From Paenibacillus sp. Root52 (GTDB taxonomy: Bacteria > Bacillota > Bacilli > Paenibacillales > Paenibacillaceae): DNA of 49,692 bases. The stretch covers positions 1 through 49,692 of the forward strand of contig NZ_LMFO01000021.1 in the NCBI RefSeq assembly GCF_001426865.1. Reading direction: 5' to 3'. Positions 9,928 through 18,518 of the stretch are shown here, one piece after another; the first letter of the stretch is position 1; each line of letters begins with the position of its first letter. A program made the position numbers and the translations under genes. The notes under the pieces are model-generated. The model made no database searches. It saw only the letters and a program-made list of their open reading frames with translations, and was not told the origin of the DNA.

Positions 9928-9993
9928 GTGTTACATGCCTATTTCTCGGGGTGATGTAGTGTTTGGATGGAAACGGACTATATTGGTGAGCGA

Positions 9994-10566
9994 CTAGTCG
10001 GATAATTGTTCATGCAGATCATCAACGAGAACAGCGTATATCTGATGGTCTTGATATTGCCCATTAATCTTAAGATATTTACGTGCAATACCTTCTGCTT
10101 GAAAGCCGTTCTTCTCAAGCACACGTTGTGATCCTTGATTAGAAGGCAGAATGGCGGCTTGTACACGATTCAGCTTCAGAGCACGAAATGCGTAGGCTAC
10201 AGCCAATTTCACAGCAGCAGTCATTCGTCCGCCCCCTTGATAGTCGGGGTGTATGAAGTAACCCATATCTGCATAGTTGGCGACACCGTGGACAACATTG
10301 TTTAGGCTAACTTGTCCAATGAGAGTGCTGTCCTGGATTGTATAAATCCCGAACTGATACCCGGTTCCTTCTTCAGAAGCCTTCATTCGATCCTGTATGC
10401 GTCTAGTCTGGGCTTCCAGCGTATAGAACTCATCCTCTCGTATAGGCTCTACAGATTGATAGGGGATGCGTGTAATCTGAATCAGATCTAGATAGGCCTG
10501 TGTATCTTCTGATGTTAATAAACGAAGACTGATACCGTGAGGTGTGTCGTATAGGGTTAGTGCCAT
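9994..10566 (-). CDS. GNAT family N-acetyltransferase (RimJ/RimL-like)
   Basis: 190 residues from ATG 10566. Acetyl-CoA-dependent N-acetyltransferase fold: ADMGYFIHPDYQGGGRMTAAV is motif A with the pyrophosphate loop QGGGRM, and LNRVQAAILPSNQGSQRVLEKNG (motif B, shown here as two halves: LNRVQAAI and NQGSQRVLEKNGF) ends with the usual G-F-x-x-E-G. It resembles RimJ/RimL ribosomal-protein or small-molecule acetyltransferases; the substrate cannot be told. It starts 37 bases after tadA on the same strand, so the two are probably cotranscribed. The frame extends upstream into tadA, but the tadA stop argues for the internal ATG. Confidence 0.85.
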   Translation of the reverse strand: MALTLYDTPHGISLRLLTSEDTQAYLDLIQITRIPYQSVEPIREDEFYTLEAQTRRIQDRMKASEEGTGYQFGIYTIQDSTLIGQVSLNNVVHGVANYADMGYFIHPDYQGGGRMTAAVKLAVAYAFRALKLNRVQAAILPSNQGSQRVLEKNGFQAEGIARKYLKINGQYQDHQIYAVLVDDLHEQLSD

Positions 10567-10603
10567 AATTACGTTGCACATCCTTTCAAAGTGGATAAAG
10601 CCT

Positions 10604-11104
10604 TTATTTTTTACGTAAACGTCGGAAAAATTGAGTGAGCATGGTGGAGCATTCAGGCTGGAGTACATCCGGGATGACATCTGTTCGATGATTAAACCTC
10701 GGCTCCTGCAACAGGTTCATCAATGTTCCTGCACATCCGGCCTTTGGATCAGCCGTGCCGTAGATTACACGTGGAACGCGTGATTGTACGATCGCGCCCG
10801 CACACATCGGGCAAGGCTCAAGCGTAACATACAGACTGCAATCCAGCAGTCGCCAAGCTCCAATCGTTTCACTGGCCTGACGAATAGCGACCATTTCTGC
10901 ATGAGCTGTCGAATCCAGCGTTGTTTCTCGCAGATTATATCCACGCCCGACGATCCGGTTATTCTGCACGATGACAGCCCCAATAGGAACTTCCCCAAGC
11001 GCCTCCGCTTTTTGTGCCTCAGCAATGGCTTCCCGCATCCAGTACTCGTGCCTAGCATCTTCCGGAAGGTGGGAAAGATCAATATGGGAGGAAATATCAT
11101 TCAT
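10604..11104 (-). CDS. tadA: tRNA-specific adenosine deaminase
   Basis: Converts A34 to inosine at the wobble position of tRNA-Arg(ACG). Cytidine-deaminase fold, 166 residues. Zinc ligands and catalytic Glu are intact: TAHAE (His68, Glu70) and PCPMC (Cys98, Cys101), followed by AGAIVQSRVPRVIYG. Start ATG 11104 follows AAGGGGA with 11 bases spacing. In Bacillus tadA precedes the SRP RNA and dnaX; here those are 34 kb away and tadA points in the opposite direction. Its upstream region is shared with the divergent kinase and contains the DnaA-box cluster. Confidence 0.95.
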   Translation of the reverse strand: MNDISSHIDLSHLPEDARHEYWMREAIAEAQKAEALGEVPIGAVIVQNNRIVGRGYNLRETTLDSTAHAEMVAIRQASETIGAWRLLDCSLYVTLEPCPMCAGAIVQSRVPRVIYGTADPKAGCAGTLMNLLQEPRFNHRTDVIPDVLQPECSTMLTQFFRRLRKK

Positions 11105-11169
11105 TACAGTTAAAATCCCCTTTCAAAAACGGTTTATTCAGCGAACAAATATTCGGGTTGTTAACATGT

Positions 11170-11251
11170 TGTGTATAAGTCTGTGGATAACTAAGGAGTT
11201 GCTCACATAGTTATAAACATACTATCCACAACCCTGTGGATTTGTGTATAG
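11170..11251. promoter_or_regulatory. DnaA-box cluster between tadA and the sensor kinase
   Basis: Six DnaA-box-like 9-mers within 82 bp. Perfect to TTATNCACA: TGTGTATAA 11170-11178 and TGTGGATAA 11182-11190 (both reverse). One mismatch: TTATAAACA 11211-11219, CTATCCACA 11222-11230, and TGTGTATAG 11243-11251 (reverse). Two mismatches: TGTGGATTT 11235-11243 (reverse). An A/T-rich stretch follows at 11280-11322. The 11105-11438 spacer contains no gene. Such clusters occur at oriC, in the dnaA promoter and at a few DnaA-regulated genes. Confidence 0.75.
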
Positions 11252-11438
11252 TTTTTGTGACTTATTTAATTGTAGACATGGAAAAAGCGAAAAAACAATA
11301 AATTTCGAGCTTTTTAGCTAAACGGTAACTTTTGGACTATGGTCAAATATCCTTTTCAAAACCACATACAACCGTTATGATGGATATAGGTTTTGCCATA
11401 TATCGCCAAAGGGTACAAGCCGAGAGGTGAACAAAAAG

Positions 11439-13778
11439 TTGTCTATAAAAACGAAATTATCCATGATTATGTCGTGTTCAGTGCTCGTTATTTTGGTGCT
11501 GAATATTGCACTGAGTTATTATACTACAGAGGAAAATCTTAGACAGGACAGCGAAAATAAAATGGTGCTGACTGCTAAACAGATCGCGATTTCTGTCGAA
11601 CAGAATCAGTATAGTTCAGAATATGTAAAACGCCAGATTGGTAGTAATCTGTGGCTTGCTTCGGTTATGGCTGCAGAAGAACTAGATCCGGATATTAATA
11701 ATATCACAAATGAAGACCTTGTACGTGTGAGCAAAAAGGTCGGCGTGTCCCACATATCGCTCATGGAACAGACCGAGGATGATATCGTTGTAACCCGTTC
11801 TTCCGATCCGCGGGAGATTGGACTTTCCACAAAATCCATGACGTATTGGTATCAGGCCTTCAAGCAATTGTTCGAAAAGCATCAGGTCACCATTCCCCAA
11901 GGGCAAGCGCTGGATCATTTCTGGTCAGATGGATTCGAGTATTCGACATCCAGTCCGTCAGATATTGATATTTGGGGCTACTACCATGATGGGAAGAGGA
12001 ACTACATAATCAATCCCTTCTATAATAATGCCGAAGTTGATGACTATGTGAAGATCTCTGGTCCAGATGAGATTTTGAACAAAATTCGCGAAGTTAATCC
12101 TTCTATTCTTGAGATTACAGGTATTAATCCTTTAACCTTTGGTGGTCCAAGTATGAACGATGACGGAAGAGATAGTAACTTTAGCAAGTTGAATAACAAA
12201 CCAATCAGGTTCGGAACATATCAATATGGCACAACAGAAGAGGATCACCGTGCGGTGGTGAAAGCTATTCGTACGGGACAGAACGTTTCTTTTGTCAGCG
12301 AAACACATGATCAAAAAGTGTTAAAGAGTTTTATTCCTATTTTTACTCCTAATCAATCGTCCTATGTAATCGGAATTGTCATGGACTATAAGCAGATATC
12401 TTCCATGGTGTCAGAGCAGTTGGTCAGCCATGCCTCGATCTCCCTTGTATTGCTTGAGATTGTAATCTTCGGCAGTTATCTGCTCGCAGGATATATTACA
12501 CGTCCAATTCAACTGATATTAGGCAAAGTAAATGATGTCGTTGATGGGCATTTCGATTTCCGTCTGAAAGTGAAAAGGAAGGATGAGCTCGGACAGCTCG
12601 CCAACCGAATTAATGCCATGATTCGCAATCTTGGTCATTATACGAATCGCCTCAAGCAGATGTATGAAGAGAACCGCGCAGTCAAAGAGCATCTAGAATC
12701 GATTATTAATCAGACTGCGGATGCGATTCATATTACGGATCTGGATGGAAATGTGCTTCGGGTAAACCGTGCTTTTGAGCAGCTATACGGCTGGCGTAGC
12801 CGTGAAGTAGAAGGGCGCACCTTGAAGATCATCCCTCCAGAGGCAGAAGAGGAACGACGTGAGCAGCATGCTCAGTTAATTGAGGGTATGTCAATCACCT
12901 CTAATGAAACGACTTGGATGAAGAAGGATGGAACTCGTGTAGAAGTCAGTGTAAGTACTGCTCCTGTTCGAGACGAAGAGGGCGAGATCACAGCACTGAT
13001 CAGTGTATCGCGAGACATCACAAGTCGTAACCGAATGGAAGAGCTGCTGAGACGTTCTGAGAAGTTAACGACTGTAGGACAATTGGCTGCCGGCGTTGCG
13101 CACGAAATTCGGAATCCGCTAACCACGTTGCGTGGGTTCCTTCAACTTCAACAGCAGACGAACAAGCTCAATCATCGCCATCTGGACTTAATGCTGTCAG
13201 AGCTAGATCGGATCAATCTCATTGTTGGTGAGTTCCTGATCTTGGCGAAGCCACAGGCGGTTCATTTTCAAGATCGGGATATCCGTTTTATCCTTGGAGA
13301 TGTGATCTCACTGCTCGATAGCCAAGCGCATCTGCATGGTGTAGAATTTGTGCTAAGTGCCTCTTCCGATTCTGCTATGGTACACTGTGAAGAGAACCAA
13401 TTGAAGCAGGTGTTTATTAACCTGCTCAAAAATGGTATGGAGGCCATGCCTAATGGAGGAAGTATTCAAATTCGTCTTCACCATGAGGAAGAACTGAATC
13501 GAGTAAGGATTGAGATCAAGGACGAAGGAATTGGTATTCCTGAAGAGATGATGCCGAAGCTAGGCGAACCGTTCTTTACCAACAAAGAGTCGGGAACGGG
13601 GCTTGGTCTGATGGTCAGTCAGCGCATCATTCAATCACATAAGGGCATGATGGATATTAGAAGTGTCATGAACAAGGGGACAACGGTTATTATTGATCTT
13701 CCGGCTTCGGATAAGTTGCCAGAGCAGGCAGAAGACGATAACAGCACGGAGCAGCCCCCTACAGACGAAGAGAACTAG
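11439..13778 (+). CDS. Orphan membrane sensor histidine kinase (Cache-HAMP-PAS), sporulation-kinase type
   Basis: 779 residues. First membrane helix near residues 8-27, an extracellular sensing domain of about 300 residues (Cache-like), second helix near 330-350, HAMP (about 350-400), PAS (about 425-535), HisKA with His555 in GVAHEIRNPLTTLRGFLQLQ, then HATPase with N box QVFINLLKNGMEAMPNGG, IKDEGIGIP and GTGLGLMVSQRI. The AHEIRNPLTxLxGFLQ H-box is the form seen in KinA-KinE phosphorelay kinases, and no response regulator gene is adjacent, as for those kinases; phosphotransfer to Spo0F is therefore an inference. Start: TTG 11439 has AGAGGTG at 11423-11429 with 9 bases spacing; GTG 11427 lies on that site. 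rluF-like gene follows after 18 bases. Confidence 0.9.
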   Translation: MSIKTKLSMIMSCSVLVILVLNIALSYYTTEENLRQDSENKMVLTAKQIAISVEQNQYSSEYVKRQIGSNLWLASVMAAEELDPDINNITNEDLVRVSKKVGVSHISLMEQTEDDIVVTRSSDPREIGLSTKSMTYWYQAFKQLFEKHQVTIPQGQALDHFWSDGFEYSTSSPSDIDIWGYYHDGKRNYIINPFYNNAEVDDYVKISGPDEILNKIREVNPSILEITGINPLTFGGPSMNDDGRDSNFSKLNNKPIRFGTYQYGTTEEDHRAVVKAIRTGQNVSFVSETHDQKVLKSFIPIFTPNQSSYVIGIVMDYKQISSMVSEQLVSHASISLVLLEIVIFGSYLLAGYITRPIQLILGKVNDVVDGHFDFRLKVKRKDELGQLANRINAMIRNLGHYTNRLKQMYEENRAVKEHLESIINQTADAIHITDLDGNVLRVNRAFEQLYGWRSREVEGRTLKIIPPEAEEERREQHAQLIEGMSITSNETTWMKKDGTRVEVSVSTAPVRDEEGEITALISVSRDITSRNRMEELLRRSEKLTTVGQLAAGVAHEIRNPLTTLRGFLQLQQQTNKLNHRHLDLMLSELDRINLIVGEFLILAKPQAVHFQDRDIRFILGDVISLLDSQAHLHGVEFVLSASSDSAMVHCEENQLKQVFINLLKNGMEAMPNGGSIQIRLHHEEELNRVRIEIKDEGIGIPEEMMPKLGEPFFTNKESGTGLGLMVSQRIIQSHKGMMDIRSVMNKGTTVIIDLPASDKLPEQAEDDNSTEQPPTDEEN

Positions 13779-13796
13779 ATGAGGTGAGATGACCTT

Positions 13797-14498
13797 TTGC
13801 GTATCAATAAATTTATTAGTGAGACAGGTTACTGTTCCCGGCGTGAAGCGGACAAGCTAGTCGAGAGTGGGAAAGTAACGATTAATGGTGTCCAGGCAGA
13901 GCTAGGTAGTCAGGCTGAAGAAGGCGATGATGTACGCATTAATGGACAGCCGATCCGGGAGAAAAGAAAACATGTGTACATCGCGCTGAACAAGCCGGTG
14001 GGTATCACCAGTACGACGGAGCAACATATCCGGGGGAACATTGTAGATTTTGTAGGCCACACAGAGCGGATCTTCCCGATTGGTCGATTGGATAAAGATT
14101 CAGAAGGTTTGATTCTTATGACCAATGATGGGGACATTGTGAACCGGGTTTTAAGAGCAGAGGGTCGCCATGAGAAGGAATATATCGTTACCGTGGATCG
14201 ACCAGTAACTGCAAGCTTTCTGCAGGGTATGAGTACAGGGGTCAAAATTCTTGGTGAAATGACGCTTCCCTGCAAAGTGACTCGTATCACGGATCGAATG
14301 TTCCGAATTATACTGACCGAAGGAAAGAACCGCCAGATTCGCCGGATGTGCAGTGCATTTGGTTATGAGGTTCGGAAGCTGAAAAGGATTCGTATCATGA
14401 ACATTCATCTGGGGGAACAAGCTACGGGCAAGTGGAGAGAGTTAACTGCGGCAGAGAAAGCAGAACTCGGTAGTCTGCTCGACTATTCATTAGAATAA
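13797..14498 (+). CDS. rluF: 23S rRNA pseudouridine synthase, RluF/RluB class
   Basis: Isomerises a uridine of 23S rRNA. 233 residues: N-terminal S4 RNA-binding domain (MRINKFISETGYCSRREADK), then the catalytic domain with Asp in PIGRLDKDSEGLILMTNDGD and the C-terminal EGKNRQIRRMCSAFGYEV block. GRLDKDSEGL rather than GRLDxxTxGL points to RluF; exact target uridine is not certain. Start TTG 13797 follows GAGGTGA (13781-13787) by 9 bases. It lies just after the kinase and probably shares its transcript; a terminator follows. Confidence 0.88.
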   Translation: MRINKFISETGYCSRREADKLVESGKVTINGVQAELGSQAEEGDDVRINGQPIREKRKHVYIALNKPVGITSTTEQHIRGNIVDFVGHTERIFPIGRLDKDSEGLILMTNDGDIVNRVLRAEGRHEKEYIVTVDRPVTASFLQGMSTGVKILGEMTLPCKVTRITDRMFRIILTEGKNRQIRRMCSAFGYEVRKLKRIRIMNIHLGEQATGKWRELTAAEKAELGSLLDYSLE

Positions 14499-14521
14499 TA
14501 AGAGAGCATAGCCAGAGTGCA

Positions 14522-14573
14522 AAAAAGCCAGCGTTCGGGAGTCCCTAAGGGATTACTGGATGCTGGCTTTCTT
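14522..14573. terminator. Terminator after the pseudouridine synthase
   Basis: AAAGCCAGC pairs with GCTGGCTTT; inner CAGTAATCCCTTAGGGA-side pairing lengthens the stem. A run on the left and TTTCTT on the right. Confidence 0.8.
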
Positions 14574-14646
14574 CATCTGCCCATAGGAGCAGAGCAAGAA
14601 CCATTAATAGCAACAAAGTAATAGTACCGGGATTCCGCAGCAAAAC

Positions 14647-14687
14647 AAAAGTGCCGCTCCCCTTGGTAAAAGGAAAGCGGCACTTTT
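14647..14687. terminator. Terminator of motAB (probably bidirectional)
   Basis: AAAAGTGCCGCT pairs perfectly with AGCGGCACTTTT, loop of 17. Lies 38 bases beyond the motB stop. Confidence 0.9.
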
Positions 14688-14724
14688 CGTTTGTTCGGAA
14701 TAGCTCATGCTATTTATAGGGCTT

Positions 14725-15543
14725 CTAGTTAGCCGAATCAACAGCTTTTACAGACGAGTTGTTACTTTGGTATTTCCGAATGATGGAAACCTCTACACGT
14801 CGATTCTGTGCTCGTCCAACATTCGTGTCGTTACTAGCGATTGGATGGTACTCTCCATAGCCGCTAGGTGTGAACTTGGAAGGATCGAGCGATGTATTAA
14901 GCAACAGAATTTTGAGGAAGTTGAGGGCACGATCTGCACTCAAATCCCAGTTATCCTTATATTGGTTGTTCGAAATGGGAATATTATCGGTATGACCGGA
15001 TACAACCACTTCATATTCCGGGAACTCCTGAAGCATACTTGAGATCGCTTTGGCCAAGGAACGCGATTCTGGTTTCACATCGGCTCGTCCAGAGGAGAAC
15101 AAGGCATTATCACTGATCGTGATCTTCAGTTCCGACTGATTTAACTTGGTGTTAAGCTGATCGGAAAGTCCATTTTTTGAAATATACTGATCCAGACGTT
15201 CCTTGAGCTTCTCCAGATCCTCTTGCTCTTTCTGAGCCATCTGAGCATCGGTGATCTGATTTGGTGATTTTTTCGTAATCTCCTCAGGCTGTTCTTTCTT
15301 CTTACCAAGATCAGCACCCGGAGTTTCAGGATTCATGGAGCTATAATCAAGGACACCTGATCCACCATTCAATGCGCTGCTTAGTGCGGAAGCCATTTGC
15401 TCAAACTTACCCGCATCAATGGAACTCATGCCGAACAAAACAATAAACAGAGCGAGCAACAAGGTCATCAAGTCAGAATAAGGGAGCAACCAACTCTCGT
15501 CTATATGCTCTTCATGTGGTTCATGCTTCTTAGCCTTTTTCAC
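14725..15543 (-). CDS. motB: Flagellar motor stator protein MotB
   Basis: 272 residues. Anchors the stator to peptidoglycan. N-terminal plug and single membrane helix: Asp24 in LLPYSDLMTLLLALFIVLFG is the ion-binding residue. The C-terminal OmpA-like domain has the peptidoglycan signature VVSGHTDNIPISN and NRRVEVSI. A Glu/Lys/Gln-rich linker (about residues 80-120) joins them. It overlaps the end of motA by 14 bp on the same strand, so the two are translationally coupled. I did not try to tell proton from sodium type. Confidence 0.95.
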   Translation of the reverse strand: MKKAKKHEPHEEHIDESWLLPYSDLMTLLLALFIVLFGMSSIDAGKFEQMASALSSALNGGSGVLDYSSMNPETPGADLGKKKEQPEEITKKSPNQITDAQMAQKEQEDLEKLKERLDQYISKNGLSDQLNTKLNQSELKITISDNALFSSGRADVKPESRSLAKAISSMLQEFPEYEVVVSGHTDNIPISNNQYKDNWDLSADRALNFLKILLLNTSLDPSKFTPSGYGEYHPIASNDTNVGRAQNRRVEVSIIRKYQSNNSSVKAVDSAN

Positions 15544-16330
15544 CTGATGAACCCTCCTTCTCTTCCAGTTGTTTACGTTCGGAAGGTGTCAGGAATACAG
15601 ATAATTTCTGATTGATAGCAATGGTGGAAACACCGGATTGAATCGAGAGCAGGCCCTCAACCATCATGAGCTTGATTTCCATCTCTTGCTTGGACATCCG
15701 CTTCAACTTGTTGGACATTGGATGCCACAGTACATAACCTGTGAAGATACCCAAGAGGGTAGCGATGAATGCTGCTGCAATTGCTTGAGAGAGCTTATCC
15801 ATATCGCTAAGGTCGGCAAGGGCTGCGATCAAACCAACTACGGCTCCAAGAACGCCGAGTGTTGGAGCATACATACCTGCTTGGGAGAAGATTAGTGCAC
15901 CACTGCGGTGACGCTCCTCTGTAGTGTGAATGTTTTCCATTAAAACATCGCTGACGAAATCTTGATCGTTCCCGTCGATAATCATCCGCATGCCGCTGCG
16001 GAGGAAATGATCGTCGATTTCTTCAACTTTTGATTCTAGTGCAAGCAAACCTTCACGACGGGTAGTGGAAGCCCAGTCCATAAATGTGCCGATTAGGGAT
16101 ACGCGATCGATCAATTTTTGCTGTTTGAACAAAATTCCGAAGAGTTTCGGAATTCTCTTGACTTCTGACATAGGGAATGCCATAAAAATACTTGCTGCGG
16201 TACCAACAAATATAATCATATAGGCTGCTGGGTTGTTGACCAGATTAATTACGGGAGCATGCTTCAACATCATACCGATTACAAGTGAAGCGAGTCCCAA
16301 AACAAGTCCAATAATTGTTGAAATGTTCAT
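15530..16330 (-). CDS. motA: Flagellar motor stator protein MotA
   Basis: 266 residues, four membrane helices with a large cytoplasmic loop (about 55-160) rich in charged residues that engages FliG. The third-fourth helix region PTLGVLGAVVGLIAALADL with Pro and the AFIATLLGIFTGYVLWHP segment are family hallmarks. Start taken as ATG 16330 (MNISTIIGLVLG), preceded by GGATGAGGTG; an ATG directly before it is also possible. Codes with motB for the stator; flagellar genes are not otherwise present in the window. The frame extends 44 codons upstream without a ribosome site. Confidence 0.94.
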   Translation of the reverse strand: MNISTIIGLVLGLASLVIGMMLKHAPVINLVNNPAAYMIIFVGTAASIFMAFPMSEVKRIPKLFGILFKQQKLIDRVSLIGTFMDWASTTRREGLLALESKVEEIDDHFLRSGMRMIIDGNDQDFVSDVLMENIHTTEERHRSGALIFSQAGMYAPTLGVLGAVVGLIAALADLSDMDKLSQAIAAAFIATLLGIFTGYVLWHPMSNKLKRMSKQEMEIKLMMVEGLLSIQSGVSTIAINQKLSVFLTPSERKQLEEKEGSSGEKG

Positions 16331-16564
16331 CATACACCTCATCCATGAGATAAAATTGAATCCTTTCAAGCGGCTATATTCGGGCTTCCGGACGAACGTA
16401 GAGCCGCAATTCGTTTCATGCTTGGCACTCTTTTGGATTGCCAAAACAGTTAAAACGATCATGTATAGTATTTATCGACCAATAGGCCTTTTTTTTTAAG
16501 GGTTATTTTCAGGTATAATAAGATGAAATCCGCTCCTTAGGGGCCGAATAGGAGTGAAAAGCCA

Positions 16565-16858
16565 ATGGGCGTAAAGCATGGACGGGATTATGAAGGAATA
16601 TTGACAGATTTAACACAGGCCCTCAGTCGTATACCGGATCGGTATGTTTTCTTTGAAATGGATTCGGAAGAGTGGAGCAGATTAGGCGAAGCAGAGCAGC
16701 TTGAAGTCGATGAGGCACTGGCAGAGGATCTGTTCTATGCGCTAGGTGAAGAATCGATTATTCCAGTTGGCAGCGGGGTTGTCATCCATGATAAGGATCA
16801 GCACCGGATTCATATTTTGATTGGAGAAGAAGAACTCACCTTTGTACCGCTTATTTAG
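16565..16858 (+). CDS. Conserved-looking hypothetical protein
   Basis: 97 residues, strongly acidic, cytoplasmic, no Cys. ATG 16565 follows AGGAGTG (16550-16556). A likely extended -10, GGTATAAT, at 16512-16519 gives it its own promoter in the motA divergent spacer. The compact alpha-then-beta pattern (an N-terminal helical half and a beta-rich VGSGVVIHD...HRIHILIGEEELTF half) suggests a single folded domain; I do not recognise the family. No terminator seen after it. Confidence 0.7.
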   Translation: MGVKHGRDYEGILTDLTQALSRIPDRYVFFEMDSEEWSRLGEAEQLEVDEALAEDLFYALGEESIIPVGSGVVIHDKDQHRIHILIGEEELTFVPLI

Positions 16859-17117
16859 CTTGCACAGAAGCGTTAATTCAGGGTCAGATATCATGGGAGA
16901 TAAACGCCTGAAAGCCTTATGGTTATTGGCTCTACCGTCATCTGTTAGATTGGATTTTGAGGCTTGTCCATGGTAAGATGATAGTCATGAAACGGCGAAT
17001 CGCACTGCGGTGAACCAACCGTTTGGGGCTAGTCGGTAGTGCCAAAGGTTTCGTTGGTAACATAGATGGATACGGAAGTATGGTGATGTTTCCATCGTAT
17101 GGGGAGGAAGATAACGT

Positions 17118-17414
17118 ATGGTTTTTTCGCAAGAGGAAGTCGAAGCTCATCTGGGAAGGCTTGAAGGCTGGGAACTAGAGGAGGGACGATGGATTGTTCG
17201 CAAATTTGTGTTTTCTAACTACATGAAAGGGATTGCATTTGTAGACGAGGTCGCTGCGATCTCGGAAGCATTTAATCATCATCCTTTCATTACGATTGAT
17301 TATACGACAGTCACGCTACGTCTCACGTCATGGGATGACGGAGGCATTACATCTGTAGATATTAAAGAAGCGGAGCAATTCAACGAAACATTTGAGAAAA
17401 TGAGGGCGGAATAA
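17118..17414 (+). CDS. phhB: Pterin-4a-carbinolamine dehydratase
   Basis: 98 residues, usual length. Recycles the 4a-hydroxy-tetrahydropterin made by aromatic amino acid hydroxylases; in bacteria without such hydroxylases it may act on molybdopterin or folate-related pterins. The family core is present: EAFNHHPFITIDYTTVTLRL with the paired catalytic His residues, then TSWDDGGIT. GGGGAGGAAG precedes ATG 17118. No hydroxylase gene is nearby, so the physiological partner is unknown. rbsK starts 40 bases on, same strand. Confidence 0.9.
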   Translation: MVFSQEEVEAHLGRLEGWELEEGRWIVRKFVFSNYMKGIAFVDEVAAISEAFNHHPFITIDYTTVTLRLTSWDDGGITSVDIKEAEQFNETFEKMRAE

Positions 17415-17454
17415 CCACTGGGTTAGGCTCGTCTGCTAGAAATGGGTGAACGGC

Positions 17455-18438
17455 ATGTCAGACAACAATCAGAAACATCCGCTTATCGCTGTCGTTGGTA
17501 GCCTCAATATGGATCTTGTCGTCAAAACGGATACGATTCCAGAAGAGGGAGAAACGGTCAGCGGGGAAGAGTTGCACTATCTTGCTGGTGGCAAAGGGGC
17601 TAACCAGGCAGTGGCCTCCGCTCGTCTCGGTGGGCAGACAACGATGATTGGAGCTGTAGGGACAGATGTGTTTGGCGAACGCCTGCTTCGTAGCCTGCAT
17701 GAGAGTGGGGTAGATGCATCGCCGGTTCGTGTCATGGATGATTCAGCGACGGGTACAGCCTCGATCTGGCTCTCCAATGGAGATAACCGAATTATTGTTA
17801 TCCCAGGGGCGAACGGAAAGGTAGTACCGGAGATGCTGGAAGAGGCGGATACGGTGAAAAGCCTGACTGCAGCCGCAGCGGTGCTGCTGCAGCTCGAGAT
17901 TCCGCTGCCAGCGGTCACCCGCGCCGCTACTCTAGCGTCAGAAGGCAGCGCACTGGTGGTGCTCAACCCGGCTCCGGCAGTGCCGGGTCTGCCCCAGGAG
18001 CTCCTGCGGTGCGTTGACGTCGTCACGCCGAACCGCACCGAGCTCGCCGTGCTTACCGGCCGGGATCAACTCCGGCCGGAAGACCTGGATGCGGCGGTCG
18101 CAGAGCTCGCCGCATCCCTCGGAGCCGCCGTCGTCACGACGCTCGGCCCCGAGGGGGCTGTGTACGCGGCAGCGCCAGGCGGCCGCGTACAAGCAGGGCG
18201 TGCCGGCGCGTGCCGTGCGCCCGGCTACGCCGTAAGCGCCGTCGATACGACCGGCGCTGGCGACTGCTTCAACGGCGCGCTGGCGGTAGCCCTTGCGCGC
18301 GGCGAGACGCTTGACGCAGCCGTAAGCTTCGCTATGGGCGCAGCTGCGCTATCTGTGACGAAGTTGGGTGCCCAGTCTGGAATGCCGTCTGCAGATGAAG
18401 TAGAGGCATTTCTTGCACAGCAGACATCAAGCGACTGA
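17455..18438 (+). CDS. rbsK: Ribokinase (PfkB family)
   Basis: 327 residues. Phosphorylates ribose to ribose 5-phosphate with ATP. N-terminal VVGSLNMDLVVKTD and LAGGKGANQAVASARLGG are the first PfkB signature; the C-terminal VDTTGAGDCFNGALAVALAR is the second, with the catalytic Asp in GAGD. No ribose transporter or RbsR is adjacent. The middle and end (about 17870-18340) are far richer in GC than the start: by hand count 42/60 at 18001-18060 and 47/60 at 18121-18180, against 27/60 at 17461-17520. Ribosome site is weak (GGGTGA); GTG 17446 is an alternative start. Confidence 0.9.
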   Translation: MSDNNQKHPLIAVVGSLNMDLVVKTDTIPEEGETVSGEELHYLAGGKGANQAVASARLGGQTTMIGAVGTDVFGERLLRSLHESGVDASPVRVMDDSATGTASIWLSNGDNRIIVIPGANGKVVPEMLEEADTVKSLTAAAAVLLQLEIPLPAVTRAATLASEGSALVVLNPAPAVPGLPQELLRCVDVVTPNRTELAVLTGRDQLRPEDLDAAVAELAASLGAAVVTTLGPEGAVYAAAPGGRVQAGRAGACRAPGYAVSAVDTTGAGDCFNGALAVALARGETLDAAVSFAMGAAALSVTKLGAQSGMPSADEVEAFLAQQTSSD

Positions 18439-18466
18439 TTCTATCACTGATATGTCCAAGCACAGA

Positions 18467-18509
18467 GAAGAGGCTGTTACACCCCGGGTAGGGAGGTAAT
18501 AGCCTCTTC
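18467..18509. terminator. Terminator between rbsK and the cytochrome gene
   Basis: GAAGAGGCTGTTAC pairs with GTAATAGCCTCTTC around a CCCC/GGG-containing loop. Both convergent genes could use it. Confidence 0.85.
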
Positions 18510-18518
18510 GTTCATCCG

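Noticed and set aside
11105..11438. A second chromosomal replication origin
   Set aside because: DnaA boxes and A/T-rich DNA are present, but there is no dnaA/dnaN context and no clear DnaA-trio or 13-mer repeats, so a regulatory cluster is the safer reading.
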